In this document: piece by piece, positions 1-5,181 of the stretch
Position numbering within the stretch: position 1 is the stretch's first letter
How the letters are laid out: every line of letters begins with the position of its first letter
DNA from: Hyphomicrobiales bacterium
Lineage (GTDB): Bacteria; Pseudomonadota; Alphaproteobacteria; Rhizobiales; Rhizobiaceae
DNA: 5,181 nt
Reading direction: 5' to 3'
NCBI GenBank assembly: GCA_011087745.1
Contig: JAALLB010000143.1
Location: 1-5,181 of the forward strand
Program-made: the position numbers and the translations under genes
The notes under the pieces: generated by a model
Told to the model about the DNA's origin: nothing
Database searches by the model: none
Seen by the model: only the letters and a program-made list of their open reading frames with translations

Positions 1-21
1 CCATAAGGGTAATTCTCCTAG

Positions 22-513
22 AGTTTTACCCTCCGACAAACAAGCGGCGGTTCAGCGCCCCAGTTTTTTGTTATGGAAACTGATGCCGCGGGAAATCGCA
101 TTCGGCGTGGCGGTGCAAGTGGTTTTCCTAGTACGCGGTTTGGCGGTGATTGTCCCAAATTGATAGTGCATCAGGCTTTTGGCAGTCCAGGTCAAATTTT
201 TGCCGAAACAGTTGTTACACCTCAAGATGCTCAATTTGTAGTGCTTGGGCGTACCGTTGAGGGATTGCGGTCTGGATATCTTGATAGACCTCACCGAACC
301 GCTTTATTGATTGGGTTTGACACAACCTATGCCAAAGAAATTGTTTATGGCGATGGTTTAACAGGTGTTGCAGCCAGAGAACCGGTGGAGATCGGACCAA
401 GTTGTCGATTATGCGAGCGTCTAGGGTGCATTTCCCGAGCACATCCGCCACTAACCCGTCCTTTAGGATTGGATGAAATGGTTCGCTGTGTATCAGCGTT
501 TGATTTTCAATAG
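22..513 (+). pseudogene. C-terminal remnant of XRE-family short-chain fatty acyl transcriptional regulator (ScfR / DUF2083)
   Basis: The reading frame encodes the C-terminal effector region of the ScfR (DUF2083) regulators. These normally have an N-terminal XRE helix-turn-helix, an ImmA/IrrE-like peptidase-type domain and this region, and control short-chain acyl-CoA (propionate/acetate-type) metabolism. Counting from the first ATG at 73, visible hallmarks are DAAGN near residue 4, FGGDCPKL at 23-30, the cysteine cluster CRLCERLGC (C111, C114, C119) and the family-typical end SAFDFQ. Family-like sequence seems to begin before that ATG, about position 28. Only about 160 codons are present, whereas the family usually has about 450-480. 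Stops at 4-6, 10-12 and 19-21 in the same frame block translation from an upstream DNA-binding domain, and I see no clear family match in the other two frames of bases 1-72. It could be a decayed gene, a frameshifted one, or a contig error. ATG 73 is an internal methionine with no good ribosome site, so a stand-alone product is unlikely. The stop is 9 bases from the end of the convergent gene. Confidence 0.75.
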
Positions 514-522
514 TTTTGAGAT

Positions 523-765
523 TTAGCTGCGCGGGGGTCTGAATAAATAAACCACAAGCCAGACAGGGACGATTACCATTGAGCCCAGGATGATGTTGGG
601 CAGAGCCCATTGGAAACCTTGCTCTAAATGAAGCATCACTTTTTCTGGTGTCATGCCCATTTCTGCCAGTATCTGTTCGGCCGACAAATCAAGGCGTGTG
701 AGAACCACGCCAGTTATCAATGACGCAATCGCAATTTGCGTAAATGTTGAAAATAGACGAAACAT
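523..765 (-). CDS. Small two-helix inner-membrane protein, DUF6460-like
   Basis: This is an 80-residue protein with two hydrophobic segments. The first is at about residues 8-24 (IAIASLITGVVLTRL) and the second at about 57-75 (ILGSMVIVPVWLVVYLF), with a polar helix-forming stretch between them and a basic tail (RPPRS). The second segment, with its LG-x-x-x-x-VPV-x-L pattern, and the overall size resemble the DUF6460 family, which is common in Hyphomicrobiales and has no assigned function. The assignment is from memory of the family, not a search. The start at 765 is the only usable start codon in this frame; the purine-rich GGGGAAG upstream is about 11 bases away, which is long for a Shine-Dalgarno site. 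The gene follows the AsmA gene on the same strand after 108 bases and has its own candidate promoter in that gap. It converges on the regulator remnant. Likely location is the inner membrane; role unknown. Confidence 0.72.
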   Translation of the reverse strand: MFRLFSTFTQIAIASLITGVVLTRLDLSAEQILAEMGMTPEKVMLHLEQGFQWALPNIILGSMVIVPVWLVVYLFRPPRS

Positions 766-806
766 TAAGCTGGAATCTTCCCCATTAAAGATTTTAACCT
801 TTCAGT

Positions 807-835
807 ATTTTATAGAAATACATTGATTCTATCAA
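807..835 (-). promoter_or_regulatory. Candidate sigma-70 promoter for the DUF6460-like gene
   Basis: On the minus strand TTGATA (830-835) and TAAAAT (807-812) are separated by exactly 17 bases. Each differs by one base from TTGACA and TATAAT. Transcription would begin near 800 and leave a leader of about 35 bases before the start codon at 765. The -10 overlaps a perfect 6-base inverted repeat (GTATTT / AAATAC, 805-821), which may be only AT-rich coincidence. If real, the small gene need not depend on read-through from the AsmA gene. Confidence 0.4.
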
Positions 836-873
836 ATATTGGAATTGTTATAAATTTTTCCAAAGCTCCGGGT

Positions 874-2670
874 TTAGTTTTGATTAACAGATGTTGGTCC
901 ACTTTGAAGGGTTACCGATGGATTTATAGTTGATCCATTTATGATCAATCTGTTTTCTTTCGGACCATCTTCGCCTATTTCTTGAAACTGTAGATCAAGA
1001 CTTCCTTCGTATAAGTTTATATCCCCAATAGCTTGTAAGCTCATATTGTTGGTTGTCTGGATTGTGCTTTGGGTGACAGCTGCAATGCCGTTGTTTAGAA
1101 ACAGTTTTATTTTCATTTCATCAAAACTGGTACTTGTTGTTTCATCAAAGCCATCAATTTCCAGTTGGCCTTCTTCAGTTTTTTGAGTCATCAATTTAGG
1201 TAAGTTGACGCCAGTAATATCACCTGAGTTAAAGTCTCCTGTAAAAGTACCGTTCAAACCTGAGTTGATAAAGCCATCCGTTAATTTGTTGGTTCTAACA
1301 TTGGCAATGAATGATGTCTTGCCGCTAATTCCAACTAGTTTCTTGCCAAATAGACCCGCTATGTTTTCTGCATCCACGTCTGAAGCAGATATGTCTAGAA
1401 AGGCTTGTTGTTTGTTTTCCGATATACGTTCACCAAGCTTTGCAACCATTTTTCCATTGAAGGCTGATGCATCACCGATATCTAATATCCATCCCTCATT
1501 ATCAATATTGATAGCTGCAGCAACATTATCCAAATTTATTTGCCCGATGTTGATGGATTGAGATGATATTCGCAGGTCAACGTTTAAGCCATTTATGAGA
1601 TTTGGCTTATTTTTATTGGAGTTGGTCAAGCCAGTGGAGTTAAAATAATCTGCAAGATCAATTTCCTCAAATGCCAACGTGCCATCAAGTTTCGATTTAC
1701 CTAATTCATCAGTTGATACCCTAACTACGCCTGATGCACTGCTATCACCAATATTAAAGGTTGCGTCTGACAATACTGTGCTGTTGGCGGTTGATTCAAA
1801 TTTGCCGACTGCGCTCCAATTTTCAAAGCTGCTAAATTCTCCAATGTCGAATTTCAAGACTTCGGCAAGTCGGCTGATGGAAGGGGTATTTGCAGCAAGA
1901 TCACCTTTAACAAAAAGATCTGCAAACATATTTGCTTGGCCATCAAACTTAAATTTGAGCGGTTGGGAATTTATTTCAACGAATGCCTGACTCTCACCAC
2001 CTGATAAAATCTTTATTGGGTCTTTAAGGTTTGATAGGGTAGTTATGCCTTCACCACGCCAAATTCCATTGCCTGAAATGTTTATATCACTATTGGTATT
2101 TGGCCATAAAAACTTGCCATTAATGCTGGTAACTGTCTCACTTGTTCCGGCAATTTCATCATCGTAAATCATGATGCCATTTATGATTTCCAGGCCTCCA
2201 ATTTTAGTTTCTGGAAGCAGGTCATCAGTTTGATTTGCTCGATTGGTGATTGTTGCCTGAATAGCTTCGTTGAACCCACCTTTGTCAAATTCCCAATTTT
2301 TGCTGCCATCGGTGAAGGTCTTTAATTCAAATCGTGGGCGTAAAAATTGATATTCTGTTACCTCTATTTTACCAGAGAGCAGTGGAATTATGTCGAGTTG
2401 AGCTTTAACTTTTTCAACTCTTAATAATGGTGTATCGGCTTCTCCGCGAGATAGGTCAACTAACACCAGGTCTGAAATTTCAAACCCAAGAAATGGATTG
2501 AAAGAAAGCGATGGATTTCCCTGGAACGTTACTTTCCGTCCAGTAAAAGCCTCTATTTTTGATGTTATGCCTGTGCGTACCGTATTTGATGAAACAACAA
2601 AGGGGATTGCTGCTAGTACACCAGCACCAATAATCAGTACAGCGACGATAGCTGTTACGATACGTTTCAT
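874..2670 (-). CDS. AsmA family protein
   Basis: This is a 598-residue envelope protein of the AsmA family, large inner-membrane-anchored periplasmic proteins related to the bridge-like lipid transporters (TamB/YhdP group) and implicated in outer-membrane assembly and phospholipid homeostasis. The N-terminus is a single uncleaved-type anchor (KR followed by a hydrophobic stretch at about 4-26). The diagnostic AsmA N-terminal region follows: GRKVTFQGNPSLSFNPFLG near residues 43-62, then ISDLVLVD, then the amphipathic strands LLRVEKVKAQLDIIPLLSGKI and a YQFLRPRFEL strand. The remainder is repetitive beta-strand sequence rich in Asn, Ser, Asp and Gly, as expected for the repeating groove. A C-terminal AsmA_2-like part (from about 350) ends in LIINGSTINPSVTLQSGP. 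The start at 2670 is supported by AAGGGG five bases upstream. The protein is intact and unlike its damaged neighbours. It is within the wide size range of the family; which paralogue it is cannot be decided here. Confidence 0.88.
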   Translation of the reverse strand: MKRIVTAIVAVLIIGAGVLAAIPFVVSSNTVRTGITSKIEAFTGRKVTFQGNPSLSFNPFLGFEISDLVLVDLSRGEADTPLLRVEKVKAQLDIIPLLSGKIEVTEYQFLRPRFELKTFTDGSKNWEFDKGGFNEAIQATITNRANQTDDLLPETKIGGLEIINGIMIYDDEIAGTSETVTSINGKFLWPNTNSDINISGNGIWRGEGITTLSNLKDPIKILSGGESQAFVEINSQPLKFKFDGQANMFADLFVKGDLAANTPSISRLAEVLKFDIGEFSSFENWSAVGKFESTANSTVLSDATFNIGDSSASGVVRVSTDELGKSKLDGTLAFEEIDLADYFNSTGLTNSNKNKPNLINGLNVDLRISSQSINIGQINLDNVAAAINIDNEGWILDIGDASAFNGKMVAKLGERISENKQQAFLDISASDVDAENIAGLFGKKLVGISGKTSFIANVRTNKLTDGFINSGLNGTFTGDFNSGDITGVNLPKLMTQKTEEGQLEIDGFDETTSTSFDEMKIKLFLNNGIAAVTQSTIQTTNNMSLQAIGDINLYEGSLDLQFQEIGEDGPKENRLIINGSTINPSVTLQSGPTSVNQN

Positions 2671-2851
2671 ATATTCCCCTTACAGTTCTTGCATTGTCTG
2701 TCTTGGTTTTATATTCATACCAATTTTTCAAGAACGCCTGCTAACTTTTATAACAGAAATACTGCTTTGTAACCCTCAACAATACTTTACCAACAACCTA
2801 GGTAGCTGTAATCATGTATGGTGATTAATGCTTGTATGAATAGGAAAATTA
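2671..2851. other. Divergent intergenic region between the AsmA gene and the ligase
   Basis: These 181 bases must hold the promoters of both divergent genes. The AsmA ribosome site (AAGGGG on the minus strand, 2676-2681) and the ligase ribosome site (AGGA, 2842-2845, six bases before ATG 2852) are clear. No promoter stands out: plus-strand TTGCAT (2689-2694) and TATATT (2710-2715) have only a 15-base spacer. An 8-base palindrome ACCTAGGT lies at 2796-2803. I see no coding potential or RNA gene. Confidence 0.6.
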
Positions 2852-4807
2852 ATGACTAAGCTAATGCCTCTGTGGACCCCTTCATCTGAGCAAATATCAG
2901 CATCTCGCATGAGCGAATTTGCAAAATTTGTGGAACAGCGTGAAGACGTGAATTTTACCGATTATGCATCGCTTCATTATTGGTCATGTCATAGTGGTTC
3001 AGATTTTTGGAACCAACTCTGGGATTTTGCCGAAGTTGTAGGGGACAAAGGTGAGCGCATTGTTGTTGATGAAGAGAAAATGCCTGGCGCCAAATATTTC
3101 CCTGATGCCAAAATAAATTATGCAGAAAACTTGCTGAAATATACTGGTGATGAAGAAGCTATTGTTTTTCGGTCAGAAGACAAACTGGAAACGCGTTTAA
3201 CTCGCAATCAATTGCATGAATTGGTATCTCGTTTTCAGCAAGCTTTTATAGCAGATGGACTTCAAAAAGGAGACCGGGTTGCCGCTATGATGCCGAATAT
3301 GCCCGAAACCATTGCGGCGATGTTAGCGGTTACTTCTCTTGGTGCTATTTGGTCTTCATGTTCACCTGATTTTGGCAGTAAGGGCGTACTTGACCGGTTT
3401 GGACAAATCAGTCCTAAAATCTTCATCACATGTGATGGCTACTGGTATGGTGGTAAGAGAATTGAGATTGCTGATAAGCTCAGCGACATTGTTTCGGAAC
3501 TCGGAGCTTCACGAACTGTAATTGTTCCTTTGTTAGGAGATGCCCATAGTGTTGCAGAGGGGCTTCAAAATTAGGCAACAATGAAGAATTATCTAGCTCC
3601 ACACGCCAGCAAACCGGTAACGTTTGAGCTATTGGAATTTTCTCATCCGCTGTACATTATGTTTTCTTCAGGTACCATCGGTGTTCCGAAATGTATTGTA
3701 CACTCGCACGGCGGGTCTTTGATGACATTAGTCAAAGAGCACCAGCTACATGTAGGCATGAAGGAGGGTGATCGTGTATTTTATTTCACAACATGTGGCT
3801 GGATGATGTGGAACTGGCTGGTGACAGCATTGGCAAGCGGTGTGACATTGATGCTTTATGATGGTTCTCCATTTGCTCCAGATGAAAAAGCAATGTTTGA
3901 TTATGCAGAAGCTGAAAAGTTCACACTACTCGACACCTCGGCAAAATTTATTGATGCAGTTCGCAATACAGGTTTTCGCCCGATTGATACTCATGATTTA
4001 TCCAGTATCAGAATGATTTCATCAACAGGCTCGCCGCTTGCTCCAGAGAATTTTGAGTTTGTTTATTCAGGTATCAAAGAAGACGTGCATCTGGCATCAA
4101 TGTCAGGCGGTACTGATATCATGGGCTGTTTTGTCATCGGAGTACCTTGGAAGCCGGTTTATAAGGGTGAAATCCAGGGGCCTGCATTGGCAATGGATGT
4201 ACAGGTTTGGGATGATGATCAAAAACCAGTTACAGGTGACAAGGGTGAACTGGTTTGTGCGCATGCATTCCCGTCTATGCCTGTTGGATTTTGGGAGGAT
4301 GAAAACGGTGAGCGATACCACAATGCGTATTTTGCACAATTTGAAAATATTTGGTGCCATGGTGATTTTGCTGAATGGACCGAAACTGGCGGTATGATCA
4401 TACATGGCCGCTCAGATGCAACACTAAATCCAGGTGGAGTGCGTATTGGAACTGCAGAAATTTACAACCAAGTTGAACAAATCGATGCGGTAGAAGAGGG
4501 GTTATGTATTGGTCAGGACTGGGAAAGTAATGCCCGGGTTGTGCTCTTCGTAAGGTTAAGAGAAGGGTTAAAATTGGACGCAAACTTGGAAGCGGAAATT
4601 AGAAAGCGAATTCGAACGGGAGCTTCTCCTCGGCATGTTCCGGCAAAAATCATACAAGTTACTGATATTCCAAGAACAAAATCTGGTAAAATTACCGAGT
4701 TGGCGGTGAGGGATGTGGTTCATGGTCGTCAAGTAAAAAACAGAGAAGCACTTGCTAACCCCGAGGCACTTGATCTTTTTTCTGATCTGGAAGCACTTAA
4801 ATCCTAA
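2852..4807 (+). pseudogene. acsA2: Acetoacetate--CoA ligase (acetoacetyl-CoA synthetase), interrupted by an in-frame amber codon
   Basis: The gene encodes an ANL-superfamily enzyme that converts acetoacetate, ATP and CoA to acetoacetyl-CoA, AMP and pyrophosphate in the cytosol, feeding ketone-body and polyhydroxybutyrate carbon into central metabolism. The symbol follows Sinorhizobium acsA2. Numbering through the stop, the 651 codons match the usual length of about 650. Visible parts are the N-terminal acyl-CoA-synthetase domain (about 35-95, with YWSCHSGSDFWNQLWDF), the phosphate-loop motif SSGTIGVPK (272-280), WMMWNW (317-322), SGGTD (418-422), GDFAEW (from 504), GRSDATLNPGG (519-529) and the C-terminal adenylation lysine K613 in SGKITE. 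TAG at codon 241 (3572-3574) splits it into frames 2852-3574 (240 residues) and 3581-4807 (408 residues), which are in the same phase, so no frameshift is involved. Residue 276 is Ile where the family has Thr. AGGA six bases upstream supports the start. It may be a recent pseudogene, a base-call error, or a gene expressed as two pieces. Confidence 0.85.
3572..3583 (+). other. Premature amber stop with overlapping reinitiation-like start
   Basis: The codon TAG at 3572-3574 ends the N-terminal part of the acetoacetyl-CoA synthetase. The same bases plus the next G form an AGG (3573-3575) five bases before an in-frame ATG at 3581-3583. Ribosomes that terminate here could in principle restart and make the 408-residue C-terminal part, which holds the nucleotide-binding loop and the catalytic lysine. 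The arrangement is visible; that it is used is speculation. Confidence 0.5.
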
Positions 4808-4845
4808 AAACCATGGTTAATAAAAAGTAACGTGAAAATTAACCT

Positions 4846-4856
4846 TGTTATATAAT
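4846..4856 (+). promoter_or_regulatory. Candidate extended -10 promoter element upstream of the small RNA region
   Basis: A perfect TATAAT lies at 4851-4856, overlapped by an extended -10 pattern TGT-TATATA (4846-4854). No good -35 hexamer is found 16-18 bases upstream. A start near 4862 would give a transcript of roughly 170 bases ending at the terminator at 5034. It is 39 bases past the ligase stop and could drive the small RNA or a longer precursor. It may also be chance in AT-rich sequence. Confidence 0.35.
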
Positions 4857-4860
4857 GGGA

Positions 4861-4875
4861 CAGCTAAAATAGCTG
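4861..4875 (+). repeat. Perfect short inverted repeat (hairpin)
   Basis: CAGCTA (4861-4866) and TAGCTG (4870-4875) form a perfect 6-base stem with an AAA loop. It begins about where a transcript from the TATAAT at 4851 would start, so it could be a 5' stabilising hairpin. There is no T-run after it, so it is not an intrinsic terminator of the ligase gene. Confidence 0.4.
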
Positions 4876-4889
4876 ACAAAAAGTTAATA

Positions 4890-4905
4890 TTAAGGATTTG
4901 GTAAC
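4890..4905 (+). promoter_or_regulatory. CtrA-like box 1 (TTAA-N7-GTAAC)
   Basis: TTAA at 4890-4893 and GTAAC at 4901-4905 have the seven-base spacing of the alphaproteobacterial cell-cycle regulator CtrA (consensus TTAA-N7-TTAAC), with one mismatch. It lies upstream of the small RNA candidate. TTAA words are common in this AT-rich region, so a single box is weak evidence. Confidence 0.25.
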
Positions 4906-4925
4906 TTTTGGACGGCATGGTGGTG

Positions 4926-4941
4926 TTAACAAAGAGCTAAC
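4926..4941 (+). promoter_or_regulatory. CtrA-like box 2 (TTAAC-N6-CTAAC)
   Basis: TTAAC (4926-4930) and CTAAC (4937-4941) are spaced by six bases, nine of ten consensus positions for CtrA (TTAAC-N6-TTAAC). It lies immediately upstream of the conserved-looking segment of the small RNA candidate, where an activator or repressor would act. No convincing -10 follows at the right distance, so it could also be part of the RNA promoter itself. Confidence 0.3.
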
Positions 4942-4942
4942 G

Positions 4943-5034
4943 GATTAACTTCCCCTCTTTAGCGAGATTTAAACGTGCAAGTGCTCTCACACTTTAAATT
5001 TTTAGCCTCGATCTTCGGATCGGGGCTTTTTTTT
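4943..5034 (+). ncRNA. Candidate Hfq-type trans-acting small RNA, possibly suhB / alpha-r8 (MmgR-like) family
   Basis: Three elements lie in order. First is a probably single-stranded CU-rich stretch with CTTCCCCTCTTTAG (4949-4962), able to pair with purine-rich ribosome sites. Second is a hairpin with a 7-base stem, ATTTAAA (4967-4973) against TTTAAAT (4993-4999), extended by GTG (4975-4977) against CAC (4990-4992). Third is a strong intrinsic terminator with a U8 tail (5004-5034). This is the layout of Hfq-dependent small RNAs. The sequence TTAACTTCCCC...TTTAGCGAG followed by this hairpin resembles what I remember of the alphaproteobacterial suhB/alpha-r8 family, whose Sinorhizobium member MmgR limits polyhydroxybutyrate accumulation; this match is unverified. 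The 5' end is uncertain: about 4943 from the motif, or about 4862 if the TATAAT at 4851 is used. There is no open reading frame of note; ATG 4917 gives only seven codons. Confidence 0.55.
5004..5034 (+). terminator. Rho-independent terminator with UUCG tetraloop
   Basis: AGCCTCGATC (5004-5013) pairs with GATCGGGGCT (5018-5027), ten pairs including one T-G wobble, closed by a C(TTCG)G tetraloop. A run of eight T (5027-5034) follows. It ends the small RNA candidate and may also stop transcripts running on from the ligase, 197 bases upstream. On the opposite strand there is no comparable T-run, so it acts on plus-strand transcripts. Confidence 0.88.
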
Positions 5035-5181
5035 GTTTTGTAATCAGAGGCAACTGTTGTTAGGGGTAGATAACTTGCTTTTTAGTGAGTTTTCTTGATT
5101 GCTACTTTTGTCTGTGAGTCGGTATTATTCAACGTCAACTCGGGATAAGGGCTGTATTTCCGATTGATTTGAGGTTGATTG
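5035..5181. other. Unassigned tail of the window
   Basis: These 147 bases show no open reading frame with a credible start, no structured RNA and no repeat of note beyond scattered TTGATTG words. It is probably the start of the intergenic or promoter region of a gene outside the window. Confidence 0.5.

Noticed and set aside
215..610. 131-residue open frame on the minus strand
   Set aside because: It overlaps the regulator remnant and the DUF6460-like gene, has no recognisable motif, and looks like an antisense shadow of the conserved plus-strand frame.
805..821. GTATTT/AAATAC hairpin as terminator of the AsmA gene
   Set aside because: The stem is only AT pairs apart from one G-C, no adequate T-run follows on the minus strand, and it overlaps a better-supported promoter.
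1205..1990. Two plus-strand open frames of 118 and 103 residues
   Set aside because: Both lie wholly antisense to the AsmA coding sequence and show no family features or ribosome sites.
2796..2803. Palindrome ACCTAGGT as an operator
   Set aside because: An isolated 8-base palindrome is too short, and no second copy is seen in the region.
2480..2824. Open frames overlapping the AsmA start and the divergent region
   Set aside because: They are out of phase with a well-supported AsmA N-terminus; composition is Tyr/Arg/Cys-rich as in shadow frames.
3572..3574. Programmed readthrough or pyrrolysine-type recoding at the TAG
   Set aside because: The following bases do not match a known readthrough context, no stem-loop is evident just downstream, and no recoding enzyme is in view; a simple nonsense change or error is more likely.
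4038..4583. Several 60-119 residue frames within the ligase
   Set aside because: They are shadows of the ligase frame, whose motifs are unmistakable.
5095..5181. Repeated TTGATTG / GATTGATT words at the right edge
   Set aside because: They are irregularly spaced and too short to call a repeat array or binding-site cluster.

Overview
The window looks like chromosomal DNA of a moderately AT-rich alphaproteobacterium, most likely a marine member of Hyphomicrobiales. The clues are a cysteine-type short-chain acyl regulator (ScfR/DUF2083) C-terminus, a short DUF6460-like membrane protein, an alphaproteobacterial-style acetoacetyl-CoA synthetase and, tentatively, a suhB/alpha-r8-like small RNA. 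The species cannot be named from the sequence alone.

Layout from left to right. Positions 22-513 (+) hold only the C-terminal third of an XRE-family short-chain fatty acyl regulator; in-frame stops lie immediately upstream. It converges on 523-765 (-), an 80-residue two-helix membrane protein with its own plausible promoter. Next comes 874-2670 (-), a 598-residue AsmA-family protein. A 181-base divergent intergenic region separates it from 2852-4807 (+), acetoacetate--CoA ligase. That gene is full length (651 codons counting the stop) but is cut by one in-frame amber codon at 3572-3574. The last 374 bases contain no protein gene. They hold a cluster of TTAA(C) half-sites, a strong UUCG-loop terminator at 5004-5034, and just before it a hairpin and a CU-rich segment that together look like an Hfq-type small RNA gene. 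Positions 5035-5181 show nothing recognisable.

The regulator remnant and the ligase both belong to short-chain acyl / ketone-body / polyhydroxybutyrate carbon metabolism, and both appear damaged. The ligase frame is otherwise clean, so its lesion is recent, a sequencing error, or tolerated by reinitiation or readthrough; a second change, Thr to Ile in its nucleotide-binding loop, favours loss of function. The AsmA and DUF6460-like genes are intact envelope genes. I see no CRISPR, transposon, tRNA or rRNA, and no evidence of a wholly new system. The items most worth checking are the split ligase and the small RNA candidate.
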